Shown: positions 24,619-32,968 of the stretch, piece after piece
How the letters are laid out: each line of letters starts with the position of its first letter
How positions within the stretch are numbered: the first letter of the stretch is position 1
Source: a bacterium
Lineage (GTDB): Bacteria; Eisenbacteria; RBG-16-71-46; CAIMUX01
Reading direction: 5' to 3'
NCBI GenBank assembly: GCA_030431975.1
Contig: JAUIHP010000036.1
Location: 1 to 35,158, forward strand
Length of the DNA: 35,158 bases
Program-made: the position numbers and the translations under genes
The notes under the pieces: generated by a model
Told to the model about the DNA's origin: nothing
Databases searched by the model: none
Seen by the model: only the letters and a program-made list of their open reading frames with translations

Positions 24619-26727
24619 CTACGACGCGAGGAGGATGAACCTCCGCGCTGCGGCTGCCGCGTAGTCACCAAGTCGTTCGCCGATCTCGACCTCGTGATCG
24701 CGATCGGCCGGCTTGGAGTCGACGCAGAATGCCGTGATGGTTCCGATGAGCGAGTCGCCCGACATCATGGGGACACAGAGCGCGGTCTTGACGTCTGCGT
24801 TCTCCATCATCGTCCTCATCTCGTGCTCGGGGAGATCGATGTCCCGCCGAGGCTCGGCCGAAACGATGACGTGGTCGATGAGCTGCTCCTCCAGAAGCGT
24901 CATCGGGTGGTTGCTCTCCGGCGGAGAGATTCCGTGCGTGGCTTCCAGATCGAGATCCGAAGTCTTCATCGCCGGACGCGCGACCGAATGGTTGGCGAGG
25001 CGAACCAGCGCGATGTCACACTCCAGGAGAGTGACGGCGCAGTAGGCGGTGAGCTTGGCGAAGCTCGATGAGTCTGGGGACTCGGTCATGGCGAGCCCGA
25101 TTTCGCTGAGAGCGGAGAGGACCGTCATCTTCCGCTTCGACTCACCCTGCGCTGTGGCGTCCCGGATGACGTGGGCGACGGCGCCCGCGATCGAGATCCC
25201 GAGGTCGCGAAGGGCAGTCACGTCTTCCTTGCCGGAAGTGTCCTCCATCACGATGACACCGAGAGAGTCGTCCCGGTGGCTGATCGGAACGCCGATCGTC
25301 GAGATGCAGGGCGCCTCCTGACGATCATCATCAAAGCGGCCGGTCAGCGTGACTGGGGTACCATGTTGCGCAACCCAGCCGGGAACTCCGACACCGAAAG
25401 GAACGGAGACATTCGGCTTGGACGACACCTGCATTCCCGAACATGCGGCCAGTTTGAGCATCTGCTTTTCGTCGTCGACGAGGTAGATGCTGCAGGTGTC
25501 GACATCGAGAAGACGCTCGACCGGCTTCAGCACCTGCTCCAGCTTGGCATCGAGTCCGTCCTTGGAGAAGGCGACCGACTCGATCTCGGCCCGGATCGTC
25601 AGCTGCTCCGAGCGACGCTTCATGGCCTGGAACTGGCGGGAGTGACGCAGGATGCGCCCGAGCTGCGAGGCGAACCCGGCGGTCTTGTCGCGGACACCTT
25701 CGTCGAACGGGGGCGCCGTCGGCGAAGAGTTGATATTGAGAACTCCCAGCACCTGCTGGTCGGCCTTGATCGGTACACAGACGGATGAACTGACCTCGTC
25801 ACGGCCGCCCGTTCCGCGGAAGCGGCTGTCACCGACACGTCCCCCGAGCAGAAGTGGCTCACCGGTCTCTGCGACCTTGCCGGCGATTCCTTCACCGATG
25901 GTCTGACGTGTCTTGTGAACGATGGGGCTACTGAGCCCGCGCGAAGCGACGATCTGCAGTTCGCGTCCGTTCTCGTGGGTCAGCATGAGACTTCCGCTGA
26001 TGCCCTGCGAAATGTCGAGAGCCATCGCCAGAAGCTTGTTGCAGAGAGCATCGAAGTTCGTAATCAGATTCAGGGAGTCGATGAGGGACTGCAGCTGTTG
26101 TGAGGCGACGCTTGGGTCCATCTCCATCGGATTGGTTTCGGAGTGCGCGGAGAATCCTGCCGTTGGGACGAGCTTGGGGCCTGTCACTTCTGTCTGCGGG
26201 GCTTGGTGATTTGGATGACCATCCGTCGTCGCATTCGTGTCCGCGTTCGACGCCCCCTCTTCACCCCTCTTTACCCAAAGAAGAATCTGAGGCTGCGGTT
26301 CCTTGGGGGACTGGCGCCTCTTCGCCTGAACGGAGAAGCACTCCGAGGAATCGTGTCCCGGAAGCTGGCAGTGAACGTCGGCCGCCGGCAGACGTACTCC
26401 GGTGCGCAACGTGTCCTGTAGCGCCTCGGCCACCGTGCGAGTCGATCCATCCACCGTGACCGTGGCTTCGACCAGGGGATGGCCGGCCAAAGACGGCTTC
26501 GGCTGGACCATGTCGATCCCAAGCAACTTGCGGAAGGATGGATTGGCATTCCGAATCGTCAGGTCCGGGTCGACGACGGCGACCCCTTCCTGAATCATCT
26601 CGAAGACTTCCTCACTCATCGATGCCGATTGGGAATCGGAGAAGTCGTCGGCCGAATGATTGGCCTGCCCCTCGTTCCCGTCGAAGGGTCCGGACATATG
26701 GCCGCCCCCGTTGTTCTCGTCGCTCAT
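24619..26727 (-). CDS. PAS and triple-GAF domain protein without output domain
   Basis: The 702-residue cytoplasmic protein starts at the ATG at 26727, 6 nt after GGAGG; an in-frame TTG at 26739 is less likely. A PAS-like domain (about 38-90) contains MIQEGVAVVDPDLTIRNANP, noted as GVAVVDPDLTIRNAN. After a low-complexity linker (about 145-200) come three GAF-like domains, roughly 210-365, 385-530 and 540-700. Their motifs include IGEGIAGKVAETGEP with SSSVCVPI in the first, FGVGVPGWVAQHGTPV with STIGVPI in the second, and KTALCVPMMSGDSLIGTI in the third. No kinase, cyclase, EAL, HD, phosphatase or DNA-binding domain is visible, and the protein ends shortly after the third GAF. It probably binds small ligands and acts through a partner. 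Neither the ligand nor the partner is known. Confidence 0.85.
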   Translation of the reverse strand: MSDENNGGGHMSGPFDGNEGQANHSADDFSDSQSASMSEEVFEMIQEGVAVVDPDLTIRNANPSFRKLLGIDMVQPKPSLAGHPLVEATVTVDGSTRTVAEALQDTLRTGVRLPAADVHCQLPGHDSSECFSVQAKRRQSPKEPQPQILLWVKRGEEGASNADTNATTDGHPNHQAPQTEVTGPKLVPTAGFSAHSETNPMEMDPSVASQQLQSLIDSLNLITNFDALCNKLLAMALDISQGISGSLMLTHENGRELQIVASRGLSSPIVHKTRQTIGEGIAGKVAETGEPLLLGGRVGDSRFRGTGGRDEVSSSVCVPIKADQQVLGVLNINSSPTAPPFDEGVRDKTAGFASQLGRILRHSRQFQAMKRRSEQLTIRAEIESVAFSKDGLDAKLEQVLKPVERLLDVDTCSIYLVDDEKQMLKLAACSGMQVSSKPNVSVPFGVGVPGWVAQHGTPVTLTGRFDDDRQEAPCISTIGVPISHRDDSLGVIVMEDTSGKEDVTALRDLGISIAGAVAHVIRDATAQGESKRKMTVLSALSEIGLAMTESPDSSSFAKLTAYCAVTLLECDIALVRLANHSVARPAMKTSDLDLEATHGISPPESNHPMTLLEEQLIDHVIVSAEPRRDIDLPEHEMRTMMENADVKTALCVPMMSGDSLIGTITAFCVDSKPADRDHEVEIGERLGDYAAAAARRFILLAS

Positions 26728-26803
26728 GCCGCCCTCCAAGTGACTACGGTAATCTCCATAGGTGGAATCGACGAGAAGGGGAAGGATCTTCAGGAGGAAA
26801 GAA

Positions 26804-26833
26804 ACCCGGCTCGAGACGGAGCTCGAACCGGGT
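26804..26833 (-). terminator. Intrinsic terminator of the beta-helix gene
   Basis: ACCCGG-C-TCGAG pairs with CTCGA-A-CCGGGT, with one mismatch and an ACGGAG loop. On the minus strand the stem is followed by TTTCTTTCC, as expected for a terminator of the gene ending at 26880. It lies 77 bp upstream of the next minus-strand gene. Confidence 0.7.
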
Positions 26834-26879
26834 GAAATGACGCATCAAGGAACGAGGGCGGTGTCCTCGAGGAGGGGGC

Positions 26880-29069
26880 CTAACGGTCTATGACGACCGA
26901 TCGCGTGGCCGAGCCCTCGGCCGTCCGAACACGAATGAAGTACATTCCGTTGCTGACCTCGCGTCCAGCCTCGTCCTTTCCGTCCCACCGCAACTCCCGG
27001 GGTCCGGCAGAAAGTTCTCCGCTGTACACCAGTCGGACCGAGCGGCCAGCTACGTCAAAGACCTGCGCATCCAGCTCCGAAGACTCCTGGAGGTCGATGG
27101 CCAGAGTCACCATGTCGCGAGCCGGATTCGGACGCGGAGTGCCGATCGAAGCGATCTCGAACCGAGGATTCCCGGCCGTCGCCGGCGAACACTCTCCCGG
27201 AGGACAGGCGCTTCCGTCTCCCAGAAAACCGCCGCCGAACGGATCGCAGAGGCTCGCTACCGTCATGAAGCACTCTCCCGTATCCAAACAGCATGCGCCG
27301 GTCGGGATCTGCGGGAACGGGCAGCGGATCCACAGGGGACCGAGGAGGCTCTCGCATGGAGAGTTCACAGGAAGCGCCGGTGAGTCCTCGGACAGGTGGT
27401 AGTTCCCCAAGGTCGTGGGTGCGTCAAGACATGACGCCGTGTCGCAGAACAGAGGATCTTCGAACACCTGGTCGCCCAGGTAGGTGACTGGACCCGAGAC
27501 GCCGGTGGCATCGATCGCGCTGCAGGACAACGTCACGTCTGCGCTGCTGCCCGCGTGAATCTCCGGTCCGGTGGCCGCGCAGTTGCCCCGGATGATGCTG
27601 CGCTCGACGATGACTTCGGCTGCGCCCTGTGCCCAGATGGCACCTCCAAAGCCGGTAACGTTGTTGGATGCCAGGGACGACGTCAGAATCGTGGCCGAAG
27701 ACGTCGGATCGACCGCGATCGCGCCGCCGTTCATGGCCTTGGCGCCCGAAAGGAGAGACCCCTCCAGGGCAAGCGTTGAACCGGCCAGGAGTCGAATGTG
27801 TCCACCGCCGCCCGCGCTGTTGTCACTGCCACGGAACTCGCAGTCTTTGATGGTGGCACTGCTGCTTTCCAGAAGGATCGCGCCGCCGTTCGAACCTTCG
27901 AAGTCAACATCTACGAGTAGGACGGAGCCGTCCGTCGCCTTCAGGCCGCCGCCTTCTGAATCTGCGTCGGATGCGCAGTCGAGAATTCGTGTGCCCTCGA
28001 TCTGTATGCCTCCGCCCACGACTTCGAAAGCACCGCCACTGTTGGCGACGCAGTCCTCGATGACGCAGTCGCGGATCGTCGGCGACGAACCATTCTCGAC
28101 CAGAATGGCGCCGCCCTTGCCGTTCTGACCGAGAACGGCGCCGTTGCGGATCGTGAACCCTTCGATGATGGCCGTCGAGGGTTCACCACTCTCGAAGTGG
28201 AAGGCTCGTCCGTTGTTCTCGCAGTTGATGAAAGTGACGGCCGGCCCGCCCTCTGCTTTGAGAACGATGTCCTTGCCTTGGAAGTCGAGACGCTTGTTCC
28301 CGATGCCCTTGTACTCTCCGGGCGGTACGAGGACCGTTTCGCCGTTCTGGGCCAAGGCGATCATTCCTTGAAGCGTCGTGGGCGGCGGGGGAGTGAAGTC
28401 CTCAATGACCACGGCTCCGATCCCCAGCGCCTGTGTTTCGCCCCATGGGATCGACACATCGTTCCAGCCCGAGGGGTAGCCACCGACTCCCGGCGCGATG
28501 TTGGTCATGGTTCCGCCGCGGGTCGGGCCGTCGGTATCGGCTCCGATGAAGAAGCCGTTGACCTGATCCGGCCAGTTTCCCCAATACCCGACCCACCAGT
28601 CGCCGGTGGGGTCGTCCTGGCTGGTGAAACAGCCTCCGATGGGAAGCTCGTGTCGGCTCACTGACGGCCAGAAAGCGATTTCACCCGGGTGGACGTCCGT
28701 GTCTACGCAGTTGACCGCTCCGGGAACGCCGTCGTTGTCGTCCCAGACGTAGGTATCCAGCGTCTGCCCGACGAAGCTCCCGATCTGGGAAAGGTCGAGC
28801 ACGACGGATACAACCTGGGCGGTCCCGGAGTAGCGTTCCGCAAAAGCACCGTAGTAGGGAGGAGCGACGCCGCCGGTCCGCCAGGCATAGCCGTTCTCGT
28901 ACGAGCCGTCTGAATTCATGAAGAGCGTGTCCGATCCTCTTTCGGCGTCGGCTTGCAGCACCCCTGGGCCTGGGCCGGTCGAGGCGGTTGGCTCTGCTTG
29001 GGCTTCCGAAGCGAAGAGAATCGCAATTCCCGCAAGCAGGCCGAACGAGAAGGTCCGTGTCGCGGTCAT
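26880..29069 (-). CDS. Secreted right-handed beta-helix protein with one GACC unit and FlgD-type tail
   Basis: The 729-residue protein has a signal peptide (1-25, cut after AQA). Its N-terminal third is beta-rich. A parallel beta-helix of the pectin-lyase or Omp-repeat type follows (about 235-560), with repeating motifs such as GGAILVENGSSPTIRDCVI, GGAILLESSSATIKDCEF, GGAIAVDPTSSATI and GGAIWAQGAAEVIVERSII. A single six-cysteine GACC unit lies at 590-628 and a FlgD/T9SS-type sorting-like domain at 645-729 (PRPNPARD, ending SVVIDR). The ATG at 29069 has an AAAGGAG site, and the frame stays open to 29312 as low-complexity sequence. The protein is likely attached to or released from the cell surface. 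Polysaccharide binding or cleavage is typical of the fold, but no catalytic residues can be named. Confidence 0.85.
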   Translation of the reverse strand: MTATRTFSFGLLAGIAILFASEAQAEPTASTGPGPGVLQADAERGSDTLFMNSDGSYENGYAWRTGGVAPPYYGAFAERYSGTAQVVSVVLDLSQIGSFVGQTLDTYVWDDNDGVPGAVNCVDTDVHPGEIAFWPSVSRHELPIGGCFTSQDDPTGDWWVGYWGNWPDQVNGFFIGADTDGPTRGGTMTNIAPGVGGYPSGWNDVSIPWGETQALGIGAVVIEDFTPPPPTTLQGMIALAQNGETVLVPPGEYKGIGNKRLDFQGKDIVLKAEGGPAVTFINCENNGRAFHFESGEPSTAIIEGFTIRNGAVLGQNGKGGAILVENGSSPTIRDCVIEDCVANSGGAFEVVGGGIQIEGTRILDCASDADSEGGGLKATDGSVLLVDVDFEGSNGGAILLESSSATIKDCEFRGSDNSAGGGGHIRLLAGSTLALEGSLLSGAKAMNGGAIAVDPTSSATILTSSLASNNVTGFGGAIWAQGAAEVIVERSIIRGNCAATGPEIHAGSSADVTLSCSAIDATGVSGPVTYLGDQVFEDPLFCDTASCLDAPTTLGNYHLSEDSPALPVNSPCESLLGPLWIRCPFPQIPTGACCLDTGECFMTVASLCDPFGGGFLGDGSACPPGECSPATAGNPRFEIASIGTPRPNPARDMVTLAIDLQESSELDAQVFDVAGRSVRLVYSGELSAGPRELRWDGKDEAGREVSNGMYFIRVRTAEGSATRSVVIDR

Positions 29070-29084
29070 TCTGAGAACTCCTTT

Positions 29085-29099
29085 CTGCGCGTTGCGCAG
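29085..29099 (-). promoter_or_regulatory. Hairpin abutting a ribosome-binding site
   Basis: CTGCGC and GCGCAG with a 3-nt loop form a perfect 6-bp stem ending directly at the AAAGGAG site of the beta-helix gene. A stem in this position could shield or expose the ribosome-binding site, for example with temperature, or stabilise the leader. Confidence 0.35.
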
Positions 29100-29260
29100 A
29101 GATGAGAGGGAGTATTTTCTGACGCGATGAAGAGCTACGGCAGTCGATCCCGTTGCACATAGGACTTTAGCACTGGTCCCGCCGACCACGGGAAACTTCC
29201 TCAAGTTCCGGGCCTGGAGGAGGGGAGGGGCCCGCCGTCCGCCCCACAAGCGAGAGCCCC

Positions 29261-29368
29261 GCGGGTAGACACCTGCGGGCAGGCACCCTGCGGGCAAGCG
29301 CCCTGCCGGCAATCACCCCGCCGGCAAGCACCCCTGCGGGCAAGCCCCCCTGCGGGCAAGCCCCTTTG
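29261..29368. repeat. 14-16-bp GC-rich tandem repeat in spacer
   Basis: About seven imperfect copies of a unit like GCGGGCAAGCACCCCT occupy this part of the 558-bp divergent spacer 29070-29627. The frame is open across the repeat on the minus strand, but the translation is low-complexity (LPAG/ARR repeats). The rest of the spacer holds the AT-richer promoter region of the gene at 29628, and no other gene is supported. Confidence 0.8.
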
Positions 29369-29477
29369 CCGCTTCTGCCTCCAAGCCCCGTGCCTCGATC
29401 GTATCTGTCCGGTCGTTCGGGAATTCCGTCCGGATCTGTGAGATCCATAAGAAAAACGTCAGATCTGAACCATTTAC

Positions 29478-29506
29478 TTGAAATGAAATCGGCAGAATTT
29501 TACTAT
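29478..29506 (+). promoter_or_regulatory. Sigma70-like promoter of the SdrD-like secreted protein
   Basis: TTGAAA at 29478-29483 and TACTAT at 29501-29506 are 17 bp apart in an AT-rich patch. The predicted leader is about 115 nt and contains ATCAGC/GCTGAT. Confidence 0.6.
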
Positions 29507-29627
29507 CTCCGCGCCCTCTTTCACTAGGTCGTGTGCAAGGGAGGGGGGCGGTGGTTCGACGACGACGAGGTGATAAACCCATCAGCCCCATGGATTTGGC
29601 GCTGATCCCGCAACCTGGAGACTCCTG

Positions 29628-30350
29628 ATGAAGATCCTGAAACTGGTAGGTACGACCTGCCTTCTCAGCGCATGCTTTTCCGCTGCTGCCTTCGCCGCTC
29701 CTTCGATCTCCATTGACGTGGCTCCCGAACTCCCCGGTTTCGTGGAGTTGCCTGGCGGCCAGTTCACGGGCGTATGTACGGTCAATCCGGACGGTACGGA
29801 TCCGGCGCTTCTTGTAGTTGAAGTCTTCGACGCCGAAGGAATGCAGGTCGTCTACCAAAGCCTCCCGGAGGAGACCTTTTACGAGCTTCTCTATATTCCA
29901 GCGGCCAATGCTGTTTCCGGCCTGTACTCCTACAAGGTGACGTACTTCGCCGAGGGTGGTGAGACGGCGGAGGTCGAAGCTAACTTCCTGGTCGCGGGTG
30001 GCAGCACCCTCTGCGCAATGAATTTCATCGACAACAACGAGAATGGTACGTTCGACGCGGGCGATGAACTCGGTGACGGTTGGGAGTTCTGTGTCACCGG
30101 CGCCGGGGACCTGGGTTGCCAGACCACGGGCGGCGACGGATTGGTTTGCTGGTTCGATGTCGACGACGGTGTCTACACGGTCTGTGAGACGGCCCAGGAA
30201 GGTTATGAGAGCACCACAGGCGGGCTCTGTCAGAACGCGGCCGTCGACGGCGGCGTTCGTATACTCCTCTTCGGAAATGTGGAAGTCGACGATCCGCCGG
30301 TCCCGACGCTCGAGTCCAGCTGGGGCGAGATCAAAGGCATCTATCGCTAA
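29628..30350 (+). CDS. Small secreted protein with SdrD-B-like domain and WG-IK-IYR tail
   Basis: The 240-residue protein has an N-terminal export signal (about 1-23). It can be read as a normal signal cut after AFA or as a lipoprotein signal with Cys16 (LSAC), and I cannot decide between them. An Ig-like beta region (about 25-125) is followed by an SdrD-B or prealbumin-like region (about 128-220) with FIDNNENGTFDAGDELGDGW and GVYTVCETAQEGY. It ends PTLESSWGEIKGIYR, nearly the same as the tail of the two GACC proteins but without any GACC repeat. It has a candidate promoter upstream and a hairpin downstream. The shared tail on a different body suggests a transferable C-terminal tag. Confidence 0.85.
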   Translation: MKILKLVGTTCLLSACFSAAAFAAPSISIDVAPELPGFVELPGGQFTGVCTVNPDGTDPALLVVEVFDAEGMQVVYQSLPEETFYELLYIPAANAVSGLYSYKVTYFAEGGETAEVEANFLVAGGSTLCAMNFIDNNENGTFDAGDELGDGWEFCVTGAGDLGCQTTGGDGLVCWFDVDDGVYTVCETAQEGYESTTGGLCQNAAVDGGVRILLFGNVEVDDPPVPTLESSWGEIKGIYR

Positions 30351-30404
30351 GTGATCGCGACACCGGGTGTCGCCGAACCCGGAGGGTTCCGGATGTCCCG
30401 AGAT

Positions 30405-30427
30405 GAGACCCCGACTTTCGGGGTCTC
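30405..30427 (+). terminator. Hairpin after the SdrD-like gene
   Basis: A perfect 10-bp stem GAGACCCCGA/TCGGGGTCTC with a CTT loop lies 55 bp after the stop. The following bases are not T-rich, so termination efficiency is uncertain. Smaller hairpins (GACAC/GTGTC and GAACC/GGTTC) precede it. Confidence 0.5.
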
Positions 30428-30582
30428 GTCATGTCCGGACGATTCGGTGGGAAAGTGAGACCTGAGAGTCCATCGAATTCCCAAGTCCTAGCAAAACACC
30501 AGGACCGATCTCGGGCCGGAGTGTCCCGGGAATAACGAGTCGCCGAACGAACTTTGCTTTGCAACAAAGAGGTAGGAACGGA

Positions 30583-32229
30583 ATGCCGACCCACTCGTCC
30601 GCTTTCGACGAGTCGACTTTGGTTTCCCAAGTCGACCCACTCTGCAACAAGCCCGCGTCCGATTCTATTCGGTTCGCCCTCGCCGCGGCCTTCTGTCTCG
30701 TCGGTTCTCCCACTCTCGCCCAGACGGGAGACATGGAGCGTGTCTTCTCCTGCCATCCGGGGGATGGAGGCACTTTGACCGGCGGCTCCATTCTCATGGA
30801 GCAACCGGAGCCGCGGGGCGGAACGATTCCTGCCGAGGTCACTACGATTGTCAGCAGCGGTGAGCCATCGAATCGGGTCGATCTCGTCTTCGTCGGTGAC
30901 GGCTACAACGGCATCCTTCTCCAGACCTACGCGACCCACGTCGACAACGCAGTTGACGCGCTCTTCGCGGAGGAGCCGTTCCGGACGTACCAGAAGTTCT
31001 TCAACGTCCATCGGGTCGAGGTCACGTCGAACGAAGTCGGGGTCGACAATGATCCCGTCCCCGGGATCGAAAAGGACACGGCGTTGGATATGGCGTTTTG
31101 GTGCTCCGGTGTGGAGCGTCGACTTTGTATCGATACGGCGAAGGCCTGGCAGTACGCAAGCAACGCGCCCGAGGTCGATCAGATATGGGCCGTCGCCAAC
31201 TCGACGAAGTACGGCGGAGCAGGCTACTCCGTTTCCGAACTGGCTACGTTTGCCGGGGCCAATGGATCCTCGCGCGAGATTGCGATCCACGAAATCGGTC
31301 ACACTCTCGGAAACCTCGAGGATGAGTACATGGGTGACGGGTTCTACTGGGGCTCGGAGCCACCCGAGTACAACGTGTCGATTCAGGACGATACGGGGAT
31401 GCGGCAGACCGGCACGAAGTGGGCGAACTGGTTGGGACACGAGGACAACAACTACGGCGGTACGGTCAGTACCTTCGTCGGGGCGATGGGCTTCGATACG
31501 GGAGTGCATCGTCCGACTTTCGACTCCAAGATGCGAACCCTCGGCCAGCCGTTCAACCTTCCGTCGATCGAAGGTCTCATTCTCGAGATGTACGAGTTTG
31601 TGGACCTCATCGATTCATCAACGCCGACGGACATTCCTCTGACAGGCAATGAGACGATCGCCGTTCGCCACGTACTCCCCAACAACGGAAACCTGGAGAT
31701 TCAGTGGTACCTCGACGGCAATCCGTTGGCGGCGTCGGCGCAGGGTTCAATCAACGAAGCGCGGATCAACATCAGTCCGCTGGCACTTCTTCCCGGTGAC
31801 CACGAACTCGCCTGCCGGGTGACGGATCAGACTCCTTTCGTGCGCAACGAACTGCGTCGACAGGAATCGATGACCGATTGGCGTTACTGGACGCTGAATA
31901 TCGAAGCCGGCCGCGCGGCGGACGTCGAGGATCCTATGCAGGATAGCCTCGAAGACGCAGCAATGGGTGAGCGTGCCGAGATGAGCGTGTTTCCGAACCC
32001 TGCGTCTTCAAGCGCGAGCGTGGCGTTTACTTTGCCGGAGGCTTCAACCGTACAGGTTCGCCTTTACGATGCGGACGGCCGGTTTGTTCAAAGCCTTGCC
32101 GAAGGAATGCACGGCGCCGGAAACTACGACGTCAGCGTGGATACCGACGGGTTGAGCGTCGGCATGTACTTCGTACACATGACGAGCCGGTTCGGCAAGT
32201 CGACGGCGAAGTTCCTGCGCGTCAAGTAG
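30583..32229 (+). CDS. M64-type zinc metallopeptidase with FlgD-type tail
   Basis: The 548-residue secreted protein resembles M64 (IgA-specific) peptidases. NRVDLVFVGDGY at 97-108 is the usual start of the catalytic domain, and HEIGHTLGNLEDEY at 236-249 provides His236, Glu237 and His240 for zinc binding and catalysis. A beta domain (about 350-460) and a FlgD/T9SS-type tail (about 475-548: SVFPNPASSS to AKFLRVK) follow. The signal peptide is about 26-47, after an unusually long, polar n-region; an alternative start lies upstream at 30559. The ATG at 30583 follows GAGGTAGGAACGG. It is probably surface-displayed or released, but the substrate is unknown, and the IgA name should not be taken as evidence of animal association. 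Confidence 0.87.
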   Translation: MPTHSSAFDESTLVSQVDPLCNKPASDSIRFALAAAFCLVGSPTLAQTGDMERVFSCHPGDGGTLTGGSILMEQPEPRGGTIPAEVTTIVSSGEPSNRVDLVFVGDGYNGILLQTYATHVDNAVDALFAEEPFRTYQKFFNVHRVEVTSNEVGVDNDPVPGIEKDTALDMAFWCSGVERRLCIDTAKAWQYASNAPEVDQIWAVANSTKYGGAGYSVSELATFAGANGSSREIAIHEIGHTLGNLEDEYMGDGFYWGSEPPEYNVSIQDDTGMRQTGTKWANWLGHEDNNYGGTVSTFVGAMGFDTGVHRPTFDSKMRTLGQPFNLPSIEGLILEMYEFVDLIDSSTPTDIPLTGNETIAVRHVLPNNGNLEIQWYLDGNPLAASAQGSINEARINISPLALLPGDHELACRVTDQTPFVRNELRRQESMTDWRYWTLNIEAGRAADVEDPMQDSLEDAAMGERAEMSVFPNPASSSASVAFTLPEASTVQVRLYDADGRFVQSLAEGMHGAGNYDVSVDTDGLSVGMYFVHMTSRFGKSTAKFLRVK

Positions 32230-32269
32230 ACCTGTACTTCCAGACCTGAACTTCTAGGCCTGCGCTTCG
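32228..32269. repeat. Three 14-bp tandem repeats overlapping the M64 stop
   Basis: AGACCTGTACTTCC, AGACCTGAACTTCT and AGGCCTGCGCTTCG follow head to tail. The first begins in the TAG stop codon of the metallopeptidase gene. Confidence 0.8.
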
Positions 32270-32286
32270 GGGTTGCGACCGAAGCG
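32263..32286. terminator. Possible terminator between convergent genes
   Basis: CGCTTCGG and CCGAAGCG form an 8-bp perfect stem with an 8-nt loop, followed by TGGTCTCTTTG. It lies between the convergent stops at 32229 and 32314; the T-tract is poor. Confidence 0.35.
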
Positions 32287-32313
32287 TGGTCTCTTTGTAG
32301 GTTCGGTTATGCG

Positions 32314-32958
32314 CTACCGCTGCAGAACGATCTTTGTGTGATCAGAGAAGCTTCCGGAAACAAGACGGGCGAAGTAGACGCCGGAAGCGACTCGGTCTCC
32401 CCGATCCGATCTGCCGTCCCAAATCAATTCGTGAGCTCCGGCGTCGATGTCCCCTTTGTAGAGCACCCGAATCCGTCGACCCGCGGCGTCGAACACTTCG
32501 ACCGACGTGTCCGCGGAACTCGCCAGACGAAAACGTACGGTCGTCGACGACTGGAAGGGATTCGGGAAACTGCTGTTAAGGACGTTGAAGAGTTCTGCCG
32601 GTTGAGTGTCGACATCTGCGGGGTCCGGTGATCCGAGCTTCTTCTTGGCGATGAAGCCCGGATGAAGGACGAAGTTTCCACCGGTTGCCTCCAGCGGTCG
32701 TGCGATGGCTTCGCCGAGCGAGGTCAGGCTCCGGAAGTTGCCCCCCGAGATCTGCCTTCCCGACGAATTGATGACGCTGTTCTCGAGCACGATACTATCG
32801 GCCAAGGACGCCGTGGCCAGGATAGCAACCGATAGACTTGCGCCGAGTAGCAGCCACCTTTGTCGCAGCGTCCGGCTGCCCGTCGAACGGTAGCCGGCGT
32901 GGCTGCGAGGTGAGGTCGCCCTCGTAGTGGCGGAGTGGGGTGTGTCCCGGTTTGTCAT
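32314..32958 (-). CDS. Small secreted protein with FlgD-type tail
   Basis: The 214-residue protein has a hydrophobic export segment (about 35-54, WLLLGASLSVAILATASLAD) after a polar n-region. A short region, about 60-105, reads ISGGNFRSLTSLGEAIARP then GGNFVLHPGFIAKKKL. This SLG-then-GF pattern is common in proteins that carry the same sorting-type tail. The last ~85 residues (SFPNPFQSSTTVRF to TKIVLQR) form a FlgD/T9SS-like domain. The ATG at 32958 is 10 nt after the stop of the collagen-like gene, so the two form an operon; an upstream frame reaches 33075 but overlaps that gene. It may be a surface partner or adaptor for the collagen-like protein. That is inferred only from the operon. Confidence 0.78.
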   Translation of the reverse strand: MTNRDTPHSATTRATSPRSHAGYRSTGSRTLRQRWLLLGASLSVAILATASLADSIVLENSVINSSGRQISGGNFRSLTSLGEAIARPLEATGGNFVLHPGFIAKKKLGSPDPADVDTQPAELFNVLNSSFPNPFQSSTTVRFRLASSADTSVEVFDAAGRRIRVLYKGDIDAGAHELIWDGRSDRGDRVASGVYFARLVSGSFSDHTKIVLQR

Positions 32959-32968
32959 CGTTCTGCCT

